Assembly (NCBI GenBank): GCA_035582835.1
Contig: JAYKAV010003066.1
Coordinates: 1,670,122-1,734,121 of the forward strand
Length of the DNA: 64,000 nt
Source of the DNA: Phoebastria nigripes
Taxonomy: Eukaryota; Chordata; Aves; Procellariiformes; Diomedeidae
Reading direction: 5' to 3'
This document shows, piece by piece, positions 37,280 through 49,860 of this stretch (positions are counted from its first letter, which is position 1; each line of letters opens with the position of its first letter). The notes beneath the pieces are model-generated. The model was not told the DNA's origin. It saw nothing but the letters and a program-made list of their open reading frames with translations, and ran no database searches. A program made the translations under genes and the position numbers.

Positions 37280-38454
37280 AGTATGTTTTTACCACTCTCA
37301 TTAGAGTGGAATGTGAATGCCTTCTAACCATGCATTAAATGATGCCTCTAGGAGCTGTCATACCTGGTTTGCTCTCTTCCCTTATCATCTCCCCAGGGTG
37401 AGATGGGTATCTATCTGTCTGCAATGTTTTGGTAGAGGTTTTTTTTAGATATACATGCTGTTCTCTGTTTATATTAGATTAGACAGATTGAAGAAGTACA
37501 CTTGATACTCACAGTGGATGACAACACATTTGTGTAATTCCAAATGTCATCTTAGTTGTTTGCTCTATTTATTTCAACACTTGTTTTTCACATTTTTTGT
37601 GGCTTTAACCCGCTTGCCCCTAACACAAGCTGCTTCATTCTTCTTTTCCAGAGTCCTGTATGAACTACTTTTGTAATGATATATTAAAAAATTGCTTGCC
37701 CTCTGCAGTGCATTCCTGTCCCAATCACAAGTCAGTGTCCCCCTTGCAATTGTGGGTGGGTTTTTTTGTTGAAAGTTACTTTTTAACATACGTTATTTCT
37801 CTGACCTGGCTTATACTACCCATATGCAAACAGTTGCATCAGCACAACTTAGAGGGACAGGGTGAGCAGCTGGGCTGGGGGATGAAGTGGGAAATTCTTC
37901 AGCTGCTTTCATTGCCAAAGCAAACACGTTGTGTACCTACACCACCAGCACATGGTGACCAGGCTTTAAAAAAAAAAAGAAAAAAGGAACAAACAAAACC
38001 CCCACAATACAGGAGATGCATCACACACAGTAGAGCATGTGGTAGAGGACAACTACCCTGAGTCTGGTCCTGCGATGAGGTTTCTGCATGATGAGCCCCT
38101 TGCATGAGCTTCTGTGTCAGGAGAACATTTGCTGCACTGGGGTATGTGGCAAAAAGAGTGTGTTTCCCGCACCTAGTCATTTGGTGTGAGGTGACATGAA
38201 AGGGGGACGTTCCCTGTGTTGTGTTGTTCCCTATAATCAATTGTAGGCTCAGAGTCCAGGCCCCTAATTCCCAGATCTGAAAGGAGGCAGAGGGAAAAAT
38301 CTCACGTTCTTGATGAACAGCATGAGGTCCAATTTCTTGTCCCATGAGCTCCTTCTAAAATCTCACATATATAGTGTCAGAAAAAATGTCCTGGGAACAC
38401 TGGCACAGCGGTGGACATTGTGGAACTGTCTCAGCCAGACCAGGACAGCCAGTC

Positions 38455-38640
38455 CGTGTACTCCAGTGCAGCTATTCTAGTGTGGACTGCTTGCTACACC
38501 GAATTTATTCAGATGAGCTGTGCTGATATAAGCACTTTAACAAGAGTGCAGTTTCACCCATGCTTGGAGGCTGCGCTGCTTTGACTTAATCTTGTCTAAT
38601 TGCACTGATGCAAAAACCATGTACAGGTGAGCCCTAAGAT
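38455..38640. mobile_element. Possible ancient hAT-like DNA transposon remnant
   Basis: The segment beginning TCCAGTGCAGCTATTCTAGT and containing GTGTGGACT and GCTGTGCTG motifs resembles, from memory, non-autonomous hAT-like repeats common in turtle and crocodile genomes. No terminal inverted repeats or target duplication could be confirmed, so this is weak. Confidence 0.25.
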
Positions 38641-41600
38641 CCTCAAACCCCAGTGACTTGTTTTTGACTCACGGCCATGCTAAGAAAAGGCAAGACTGTG
38701 CTTGTTTAGTCAGCAGATGAAAGTTGTCATACTAGAAATACCATTATGGCAAGATTAGCAGTGTGTGGAACTTGTAATAATTAGTTACCATACCAGCACA
38801 TAAATAAAAAGACAAATTGCTGACAAAAAGCTTTTATATATTTGTTGTAAATAAAAGTAAAGATGATGGGGGTTTTCAAAACAAGGAGGAGGTATGACAG
38901 TTTTTGTTTGACCTATGACACATCCCTTGGGATGAACATTTCTTCCCTCGGGAGGATTATGATAAAATTCCCATGGTGGGTAACTCTGGCTGTTTTATTA
39001 GAATTTAGCCAAACATCTGCAGGATATCAAACTTCAATGTATACAGATTAAATCAGTCCTGGAAAAAGTGTCAGCGCTCTCCTGCAAAGCATTAAAAAGG
39101 AGGCATTCTTTATGAGCTTAGCAAAAAAGCACGAAACATTGAACAAATTCTTGTAATTTAGGGAAGGGGCGTGTGTGTTATTTTTGTCTAAAAATTTTTT
39201 AAAAATTGACTCTGAAGAACAACAAATGCTCTTGGTAAGTGGCACAAGGACAGTCCTAGCTCCTGCTCAGGGTGGGTATTCAGCAGCCGGTGGGCATGGA
39301 GGGTACTTTGTCACACACACTGCGGTTTTACCTGGGTGCTGTGAGTGTGAGCTACCCAGGGCAGCGTGTTTGAAGCACACAGCCCTGTCCCGCGTGGCTT
39401 GCGGCCGGCCCCGGAGCACGGCCCCGTGCACCAGCGCTGGCCTGCAGAGCATCTGCTCCTCTCTCCCGCTGACAAACTTCATTTTAGCTTCCAGCCCAAG
39501 GACGCCAGAGAGGCCGTATTTTCTCCTTTGTTGTTCCTGCATAAATATTTCCTAAACCAGTATCTTGAAAAGTATTTCAGCCTCAACTGGCTGATCCGGC
39601 AGACATGCTGAGAGGCGCACATACACGAGGACACGGTGTAGGGGCACGGAGTGGACTCAAGACACAGCTGGTAAGCAACGTATACTCCCCCTCATGGCAA
39701 AAGTATGGCACATAACAACGCTTCTACCAGGACAAGAAAATCTGATGGCAAACGGGAACTTCAGTATCATGACCACACACGTACCACTCTTACAGCTAAC
39801 CACACTGCCTGGGGAAAGTCTCAGATGGGACGGGCCCTTCGTCATAACCTATGCCTGGGCCCAACGCATTGCGTGTGCGTGCGGCAGGTCTGCTTTGCAT
39901 GCATAATCCTCTATAGCCTAAAGACTGCAATCAGTGAGACGGGCTTTCTGCAAACTTGCATACGAGTTTCCAAATGACACACCCCAGAAAGACTATCAGT
40001 CATGTCTCCACAAGATTTACAGATGTTTTCTACACGGCCATAGCCTTCAAAGGTAGAGTCCCTGCGTTCCCAAAGGCACACAGGGCTGTATACAACCACA
40101 AGCAGAAATTGTAGGTGGGGGGGGGGAGGGGGTTCAGCTATTTTAAAAGTAAACAGACACCAGAATTACCTTCAATGAAACTGTATGTTTGAAGAGTTTG
40201 AGCACCATGTAGTAAATTTGGCTGGTACGAATATTATGTTGTAAAGACGCTGTAATTTTTATGAGTTTGCCATTATCCAGTCTGGCTCTAAGGAGTTAAA
40301 TCAGAGGTGAGTTATTGGAGGGAAAAAAAAATTGGGAAAGGCAACGATGGCAAGGCAAGGTGGAGTTCAGCTGAAACCAGGAGTCCATTGCGAAACAGCA
40401 GGGATGCTGTGAGCTGGGGAATGCCCTGGTGAATGCCCGGCCGGTGAGAACCCAGATCTGGAGCTGGGACAAAAGAGGAGACCCAAACCTGAAAGGTGCT
40501 GGCCTGCCAAAGAAGCCAGGGTGTGTGTGTGGGGGGGGGTGGGTTGTAAAGGGAATTGTCAAAACAACCATAATAAAGGGTGACTCTGAACTCAAGAATG
40601 AGAGCAACCGAACCAAAAGTATCTTGCCAAAGCTTAATAGGAGAGACTAAAATTAATGGGGAAATGTATGCGTGGGCTTCACTCCATTCATCCCCTCTTC
40701 TGCACTCCACGTCCCTTCAGATGAATAAACAGTGTTTTATTTCAATGAATCTGTGTTTGGATCACTTTGGCTGGCAATCATCTCCCCTCCTTCCTTACAC
40801 ATTCGGGTCGGGTCTTGGCTGGATGCCTGCGTCCCCTTCACAGCCGGGGGAGGGAGGGCAGAGTTTCGGGGAGGAGGCAGCCCCCCATCCCCAAGGCCTG
40901 CCCCAAGAGCGCCCGAGCCGTCCCCTGGTGGTACCCGCCACTCTCCACCGACCGATGGAGGAGCCTGGACAACAGGCTCAGGCCAGGCAGCTAAAGCTGA
41001 ACGAGATGTCATCTGCTCTCGGCATCAGCCAGACTCACTGAAGACAGAGGCTGCCGGGTGCCCAGAAGAGCTGGGCCTGTTGGATTAACACCCCTGGCAA
41101 GGGTGTGGGGAGGAGAGGCAGGAAAATTGCCCCAAACGCACAGATCTACACAGTGGGGCCCTCAAAGAGAAGCACCTGTGAAGAGTGGTGGTGTCCCTGC
41201 ATGCACCTTCTTCTAGGGCTTCGGCTGGTTTTAGGAGAAAAAAGTGACCGTTTGGAAATACANATTAAACCATAAGCCAGTAAATATGGGGGGTTTTCCT
41301 ACCAGAGTGTTTTTCTGTGGTTTTGCATACACAAATAAATGCTACCTGAACCCCCTCTAAGTTCGGTGTTGCCTGCAGTGAAGTGGTTAAATTCATGCTC
41401 GTCATCATTGTTTAAATGTCTATGCCACCATAATCAAATATGTAAAACATTTCATGCTAACTTAGATTGGTGTATTAAAAAAACACCATAGTTTCCAAGC
41501 ACAGATTAGACAGGCAGATGTGTTTAAAATAAAAATGTATTGCAATGTGAGGTAGGGGGAGTGTACAGTAGAATAATAAAAACAAGTAATATAAAGAAAT

Positions 41601-44600
41601 GCAAGATTTATGATTCCTAAAAGATTGTCAAGATTCTTCCTTGACAAAATCAAGGTAATCAAATTCCTCACTGGTAATGCTTCCTTTCCTTGGGCCCAGC
41701 TCAGCTGCACCCAGAACGGGACCTGGGTATGTGTGCACCCATGAACGAACAGAGGAGGTGTTTTGAACTTCTCCTCCATGGAGATCCACATTCCTGAGAA
41801 CCGGTTTATCGTGAGGACCCACAGATGTGCCAGCCTGACCGCTCCAGCCCACATCTCTCACATACTCCATTCATGCCTCGTATGCCTCCGGTGACTCAGG
41901 GCAGGTGGCAGAGACGATACCGTCAACCTCAACTGCTAATGTCAGAAATCATGTCCCACCAAAACCAATCTGAAAATACAAGGACTTTATGAACTCAGCT
42001 CGCCTGCAGNGTTTTGAACTCCTTATGCATCACATATGACAGCAAAACCAACAACTCTAACTGAACTGCTGAAGAAGTACGGCCACAGTGACATTTAAGA
42101 ACCGCCAAACACATTAACAATTGTGTTTGGAGACCAGCGATTTCGCTCTGTGCTCCACCCAAGAAACTGGAACAGCACTATTTGCAGTCATGATTATTCT
42201 TAGCTAGGTTGCCATGGAACAAAGCCTGGTTAATCCTAATGGACTGATTCAGGAACAATCTCTCTTTCTAATCTTATTGCCTAATTTTTTATCACTCCCA
42301 TTAGGTTAGTATTTATCCAAGATGTAAGAGCAGCAAGATTTTCAAGGAGTCGTCATTTCACTATGTTGAGTGGTAGCTGTTTGGTCCTCTTACCAAGAAT
42401 AATAAAGGATGTTTTTGTTTCTCTTTGAAGCAGGCAGAGCGAAGAATTTTTCCTTCCAGAAGCAGATTAAATCTCCATTGAATTTTCCTTGAATTCATAG
42501 GATTCAGTACACATGAATTCATGTGTTCCTTTGAGCCTTGGAAACTACAAATATTCAGTCAGTGATACCTTCTCATTTGCCAGCCAAATGAACGTTTCAG
42601 AGAATGTGCATGTAGTAAGACAGATGAGCTGTTAAAAGAAGGTATTGGTTTTTGTTTTCCTGTTGCCAGCTTCACAGCCACCTTGCTTCTATCACCAAGC
42701 ACTAGTCTGACCTCTTCTATTTACCGACAGCAATACGTAACATTAATTTCAAATACCCCACAACCCTCCTGGAAACTAGGCAAGAACTGGTATTTGTGCT
42801 AGCATCCCCCAGTGAATGCAGGCAGCCCAGCAGTACAGCAGGAGCCTGCGATAAATGGCCCCATGCTGCAAACAAGTTCATGGGGTAAAAGCTCAGGCTA
42901 TGTCCAGTCACTCAGTTCCTCCAGGCTGTGTCATACAGCTGTATTGCGGGACTCTCAAGATAGCTATATCTCATATATCACGACATAGCTCTTAANAGCA
43001 AGGTGTGTGCACATACATGTGTATGCGTGCGTAAGTACCGTGGGGAGAGGCCTATTCTTCATGGGTTTTTCGATAATTAATATTGCAGGAATTAAATCAT
43101 GGTCAGGTAGTGGGAAGGAGATACTGGGGAAAAGAATGCCATTCATGTTTGCAGTTTGCCTCATACAGAACACATACACAAAGACCTCCTTGAATAAATC
43201 CCTGGAAAAAATCATGCAAGACCTCCGCACAGAGCTAAGCTTGCAGTGATTAAAGCCACAGCAATATTTCCTTTAAAAGAAAAAGCACCATAAGGTCACT
43301 GCAGACACCACCACTCTGTTGTCTGCTAGAGATTATGGGGAACAACGCAATGTAATTTTGAGGTAGCTCCTCACTGGAATAAATTTCAGAAATATGTTAA
43401 AACCAGCACTGACAATAGAGGTATTCAAAGCGAACAAGCGTTTTGATGAAACAGATGGTAACCGTAATTAACTTTGGCATTTTCTCCCGTAAACCACATA
43501 GTTTTAACTCAATTAGTTGGCCTTTTTTTTTTTTAATTAAACAAACCCACTTGCATCTAATCAGCAACCAGTTTAAATCCAAACAATAAAATAGCCAGTT
43601 TTAAGAAATCTGGATAGGATACAGCCCAGGCCAACAGCCGTCAAAGGCTCTGGCAGCCCCAGCACAGGCAGCCCCGGCAGCAGCCTGGCCGGGGAGGCGC
43701 GGGTCTGCGGCACCGAGCTGCCCTCGCACCCCAGGAGCGCTCCCCTATGCTGGGATTGTATCTGTTTGTTTACATTAAGTGTAAAGAATGCATCCTGCAG
43801 CTGCCGCAAAACAACGTAAACTATGCTGTGCAAGCCAGCGGCAGTGGTTTAATTTTCTGTGTTATTTAGCAGCAGAACTGGAATCTTCACTTCAGCTATT
43901 TGGACATAAAGCAGAGTAGAGAAATTATTCCAGTTCTGTTGTAAATGCATAGGTATTTGAAGCCTTCCTTGCTGCTTCAAAAACACAATGAAGGCTACGC
44001 CAGCGGTCCCGCCTAAGATCATTTATCACACTTATTTTCTCAGTTTATCTTGCAGCAGGAGATCATTACTCAAAAGTAGTATTTGCTTCTGAGTGATGTG
44101 ACCGTCTTTGGTGATCATTTTTAATACAATTAAAACATCCCTACAGCTTTACCAGGGTTTCTTTAGTGGGAGGTTAAATTTCAAAGGATTTCTCACTGTC
44201 AGGTTCGAAAGATCAAATTATGAAAGTCTTCTGACCTCTTTCTCCTGATGTTTTGTGCAACGCCTTAGTGTGGATGTGTACTAGAGAAGTCTGAAAGTGA
44301 GGGAATTAAGGATTTCTGATTGTTTTTTACTGTAAATGAAGCAGGAAGGTTTCAGATTCCCATGGCCGAGGCAGTACGTTTGTGTTTCCCCCTGCTTTCA
44401 ACGACGTTATAACCACCTCAAGGCCAAGTTGGTCATTTGGCTTATCCAGTTTCATCGCTGCCTGGAGTAATGAGTGCAGTGAGAAAAAATGCTGGAGCCG
44501 GCCCAGACCACAGCGAGTCGACGTAAAATAATGAAGGACAGAAGTTTCAGGGCTTGTTTGTATTTTAGATCTGTAAACAGCTTTTGCCTCAGTAAGTCAA

Positions 44601-44941
44601 GTAGTGCACGGCCTCGCTCAGGCAAAATCCCTGAGGATTTCAAGGGGAAATTTGGCTGCAGATGAACCCGCTGCATCTGAAGGCAGCGTCTCGGAGCACA
44701 GTCGCTTTCTTGCTGCCTATCAATAGCCAAGAAAGCGCTGTCAATGCTGGCAGTGGAAACATCCTAAACCAGGGTAAGTCAGGCCGGCAGTGCCGCCGCC
44801 TTGCAGGCAGGTTTCCTACGGCAGTGCCAGCCATGCCTGGATCCATGTTTTCAGATTCCCTGCTTGGAGGCTGCCCGCTCTCTGCTCAGGCTTGGGGAAG
44901 CTTAACCTGGGTCTCAATTTGGCTTCTCACGTGCATCTTTT

Positions 44942-44989
44942 CCATCTCACTGGTTCCCTCTGGTGCGTTTCCATCTCACTGGTTCCCTC
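44942..44989. repeat. Short tandem duplication, period 29 bp
   Basis: CCATCTCACTGGTTCCCTC occurs at 44942 and again at 44971. It is a small local duplication in a GC-rich stretch. Confidence 0.85.
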
Positions 44990-47240
44990 CGTGTGACCAT
45001 GGATCAGTCACCACCCTCCCCTCTGTGAGCTTTGGGCGAGAAGCTGTGCCGGGGTCTTTCGCAAAAGCAGCGGGGGCCAGCTGCAAATGCTGTATGAGCA
45101 GGACTTGTGGGGAGTGCTCTGGCCCTGCTTTACCCTCTCAGCTTCTGGCCATCAACAGGTCTGAGATTTTAAACCTTCTCGTCAGCCAGAGGCTGCGTCT
45201 CTGTTGTGTGCACCAGCCGCTGTGGACTGTACTTAAATCCTCTTTGCACGAACAGGGCTTATCCCCAGCACGGGTGCCCCGCACAGCAGGCTGGCGTTAG
45301 GTGGTTTCGAGTACAGCCAGGCTCTTCAATAGGGAAGGGCAGGCTTCCTCTGCAATTCCCTTAGCGTTTTTTCTTATCAAGATAAGAGAAGTAGTGACTT
45401 AGGGAACAGAAGAGTGATTATTTTTTGGAGATTACATAAATATTTTAAACATCCTTGTAAATAATGCACGTGCTATGGGAATGGGATAACTGCACAGCAG
45501 GGAGGGGCGTCAAAGAAAATAAACAAGTGCTTTAAAACAGAGGGCTCTGGATACAGTGGTGAGGAAATCAGTCCTCGCAGGGCTAAAACTAATTCACCAT
45601 AATAAGGAGAAAAGCCCAGAGCCATTTCTGAACCTATCGTTGATGTACTTTTATTCCATCTGTGTATTTAACAAGTTCAAAACCTATGCCTTAAAGCTGA
45701 TCCACTAATAAATTGCTCTGTAGCTCCCTCTAATGGAGAACTTTACCAAAACCGGATTCAGGGGAGCAGCGAGCAATAATGAGATAAAACTGCGCTTGGT
45801 GTAACATAAAATCAAGATCTTTGTCGCGGAATAGTTGTCATGTGCACAAAACCACAACACTGTTATCATTCCCCATCCATCTGTCGTTTTATTTTTATCT
45901 CGGTAGATATTACAGCTCTTCTTAACAGAGCTTAAAGGAATAGTGAACTAAGTCAAGAGGCAAAGGGCCCCACGGCCCCGCTGGGGTGGAAGAAGTGCAG
46001 AAGCCAGGCAGGCTGCAGGCAGCGGCATGGCAGCGGCCGCTCTGCATCCTGCATCCCGCATCCCACGGGAGGCTGCGCTGCCCGGGCACGGGCTGCGCCC
46101 AGGCACACAAGCCCCGTGTGGGGCACACCACCATCTAGAGAGCCTAACCATGCTTTATAATCCTTTCGTTAGCATAAGAGCAAAGCATTAGCTCTAGCAA
46201 GGTTTGCAGTCTAGGAGGTGGCTGGCACCTTCCCTACTCCCTGCCAGGCTTCCCTGCACAAAGTCACGCAGCCGGTGTTTCTGTGAGCAGGCTGATGAAC
46301 TCAACACCCAGCCAAATTTCTTTGCAGCTACAGCAGAGGTACTGCCTACCAAGAAATGTGTTGCTGAACCCAGAGCAAATTAAAAGAGTCTTATAACAGG
46401 GGGACTAAAAAATGAGTACACGATACAGTAATGCACAAACAGCGATGTCAGAGTACAGGATCATTTTAATGTGATTGCATCCACACTGGATTAGAGTTAA
46501 ACAATTCATTATAAAAATCTGTATATTACAANTCAAAGAGGAGCCAGGATTCCTCTTGTACAGATTAAAATGTACACCATTGCTTGCAACACGAGAGTGT
46601 GGATTTTCATGCTAATCTTTCCTAACACTTCGCACCCCTACAGTCGCAGTTAGCACCACGGAGATTNGCACAATCAAAATGGGGTAAAGTCTGTTCGATT
46701 TCCAGTTCTGAAAATTGTTTTAGCTCTGAGATCCTCAGGAAGTCAGACATGAGAGAAAGCTGTAACAAAACAATCTCTTACACCTGAACAAGCGATACTA
46801 GTAAAAGCCACATTTTATTTGCACGCACGTAACGATTTCTGTCCAATGCATATTTATCTCACATGCATACCAGCAACATTTCGTTTGTTTAAGGGTTTAT
46901 TTGTGTCAATCCCAACCTGCAGTTAGCCACAACATTTTTTTTTGTTGGGAGAAGGTAATATGCCATATTGTCAATTATTTCTAATGCTGACTTTGAAACC
47001 AAGATGCTGTTTTAGAAGCAGAGGAAGAGTAATAATGGACAGTAGGCTGGGTACAGAGCAGAACAGCATCTGAAAACAAGAGGAAAAGAGTATTTCATGG
47101 TTCTAATGTTGGGTTTAATCCCCATAGAAATAACGAATTTATGCAGCGAAATATCTGAACTTTAAGGAGTAGCATTTAACATTCTAATGCACGTTGATTT
47201 GCCTCATTGAGATGTAGAAAGCATTTCATTTACCAGGGAG

Positions 47241-47300
47241 GCCTGTAGCTCAGCTGGTACAAGTCCCAGACTGCTCAGTGGCAGAGTCTTGGAAGGAACC
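47241..47300 (+). other. tRNA-like A-box fragment
   Basis: GGCCTGTAGCTCAGCTGGTA resembles a tRNA 5' half, with a consensus A box (TAGCTCAGCTGG, 47246-47257). No B box (GGTTCGA type) follows at the expected distance and no cloverleaf can be drawn. It could be a decayed tRNA-derived SINE head or chance; it is not a functional tRNA. Confidence 0.3.
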
Positions 47301-48149
47301 TGAGGTGACATGTGGTGAAGGACTCATTCAGACAGGAATATTTTTGTCCACATAGGCTACACATGGGGGTGTGCATGCTCTTTTGCTAAGAAATATGTAA
47401 TTACCACCTACCATTCAGCCCTACCTGACTTTTTCTGCCCCTTCTGGGTGTTAACACCCCATCTGCACCACAACGGGATGCTTCATTTAATCATAAACCC
47501 AGGCACTTGCAAATGATTCTGGTTTAAAAAAAATTATTTACCGTAAGGACTTTTTTACAGACTAACTTCTGTTTTAGAAATCACACAGGTGAACAGTTCA
47601 ACAACAAGAGGTTAGGGAACCGTGCATGGACGAAGGGAGTCGGGCAGCTGAGAGCAGTAACCCCTTCAAGCCAAAGGCGCAGCAGAGAGGTCATTACATT
47701 ATCTCTTTAGTGCACATACGGTCTTCGTGTAAAACCTTCTGTCCCGTCTGTGAGGCCGTAGTACCACTATGTGTGTTACTGACATGCTGAGACATCATTT
47801 CAACTGCAGAGCTGATTTCTTCCAAACTCTTCATTTGGTCATTATCCGCTTCATTGTTCTCCATAACAAAACAGGACAGGATGTCACCGGGCCAACTCAG
47901 GTCTGCAGCAACTGCATTGCTGAGCCTTTATAATGTCACGTATTTGGAAACTCTGCAGAAGGAGGGAGAACTGAAGGAGCTTTAAGATTTCTTCCATGTA
48001 CATCCTCCTGCATTNCTTTAATTTTCCAAAAGAATCTGTCCTCAGAGCCAGCATAAGTATTAATGTTTATAGAATGCCAGTGACAAGTGAAGTATCCATC
48101 TTCAACATCTGTTTTTATCATTTTTATCAGAACTATAAAGATTAAATAT

Positions 48150-49860
48150 TTGCCAGGACCAGGGAAATTCTGGACCATCCTTCTGAACTTTCTTGAAGAT
48201 AGGTGCAACATCTGCTTTTCTGCAGTGACTGGGGACCTCCCCCATACTCCATGNGAAAGATGATATACAACAGCCTTGCAAGGACATCAGCCAAGTCTCA
48301 CAGCACCCTGGGATGCTGCCCATAGGGTCCCATGGACTTGTACGAGTTGAGTTCTCTCAGGTAACTCCTGACTCAACCCTCTCTGCTGGTAGTTCTTCCA
48401 CTCCTTCAACCCTTTTACTAATCGCAGGGGCCTGGAGACCTTGTTGGTGAAGACTAAGAGAAAGGCGGCACTGGGTACTTCAGTCTTCTGTGCATCTGCA
48501 GTCACTAATCCACCCACCCCACTCAGTAACAGTCCCGCATTTTCCTTGTTCAGACTTTTTCCACTAATGTGGCAGTAGCAGCTCTTCTTATTGCCCTTGA
48601 CGTCCCTTGCAAGTGTCAATGCTATGTGAACTTTGGCTTTCCTGACATCATCCCAACGCATCTGGGCAATAAGCTTTCCTCAGCTCCTTCACCCTTCAGA
48701 GTTGCCTCCCATATGATCCCACCTACCAGTTCCCTGAATAATTCAAAGTCTGGTCTCTTGAAGTCTAGGGTCTGTACTCTGCTACTTTCCCCCTCAGGAT
48801 ACTGCACCCCACTATTTCATGGTCACTAGACCCAAGTCTACCACTGATTACCAGATTTCCAACCACTTCTTCCTTGTCTGTGAACAGCAGACCGAGCTGT
48901 GCATCACCCCAATGGCCCATCCAGTACCTGTATCAGGAAGATGTCCCTGACACCCACCAGAAACCTCCTACATTGATTGGATCCTGCCACGCTCCCTTTC
49001 CATCAGATGTCAGGGGGATCAAGTCCCCCACAAGAACCAGGATCTGTGATACAGACTTTCTCAAGTTGTTTAAAGAAAGCTTCNTCTGCTTTTTCACTCT
49101 GGTCAGGAGGTCTGCCACAAACTCTTACCATGATGTCACCCTAACTGACATCTCTGATCCTGACTCACATGCTCTCAAACCAGCCTGTTGTACATCCCAT
49201 AGAAGTACCAGGCATCCAAGCTGCTCCTTCACCTGTAGGGCAACAGCATCNCCCCTTCATCTTCCCTCCCTGTCTTTTCTGTAGAGCCTGTAGTTGTCCA
49301 TCACAGCAATTTAGTCGTGTGAGCTGTCCCGCCACATCTCAGTTATTCCAACAGTGTCACTCTGTGACCACACACAGCTCTAGCTCCTCCAGCTTGTTGG
49401 CCAAGCTGCAAGCGTTTGTGCGAATACATACACTTAAAGTGTAGGCCTCCTTTCACCATTTTATTCTTCCTGAGGTGTCTCCAGATCCCATGACCACCTC
49501 ATCCTTTATTTTCCACTCCTTTCCCATGTTTTCTTCACTTAATCACAGGTTGCCATCTCCCTCCCCCGTCGTTCTTACTTTAAAACTCTCATCAGGTTTA
49601 ACAGCCTGTTGGCAAAGATGCTGCTCTTCCCCTACGTTGTCAGGTGAATCCCATTTCTCCTCAACAGCCCTCAGTCCTCACACAGCGTCCCTGAGTCATA
49701 ATAGCCAAATTCCTCCTCCATCTCTCCCTAGGCTTGATCCTCAAACAGGGTCCCACAATCATAGAAGTCAAATCCAGGTTCTGAGTTTGGTGTTGACCCA
49801 CGTGATCCATCCATGCCTCTGCAAGCCTTTGCCCTTCACTGGCAGAAACAAGACCATGAC
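48150..49860 (-). mobile_element. CR1-family LINE relic (5' part: endonuclease and start of reverse transcriptase)
   Basis: Read on the minus strand, decayed protein fragments match CR1 ORF2 in order. First comes an endonuclease-like LVLVGD motif near 49000-49050, followed by a region equivalent to the endonuclease/RT linker at 48622-48807 (TLDFKRPDFELFRELVGG). Next is VRKAKVHIALTLARDVKGNK at about 48590-48650, and then GEVPSHCRKADVAPIFKKVQ at about 48170-48240. Frameshifts and stops separate these pieces, so it is inactive and old. Sequence from about 49300 to 49860 resembles the CR1 upstream/ORF1-proximal region. The catalytic RT core and CR1 3' tail are absent: similarity ends near 48150. 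That is unusual, because CR1 copies are normally 5'-truncated with an intact 3' end. Confidence 0.75.

Larger units (their letters stand above)
34534..48149. other. Intergenic, no gene recognised; several AT-rich homeobox-like blocks
   Basis: I found no coding gene. Several low-repeat AT-rich blocks look like candidate conserved non-coding DNA (about 41380-41620, 42180-42440, 46440-46900). GC-richer islands occur at 40780-41000, 43620-43740, 44660-45300 and 45955-46135. A 212-codon ATG open frame at 44662-45300 has no recognisable domain and sits in one of these GC-rich patches, so it is probably chance. Confidence 0.45.
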
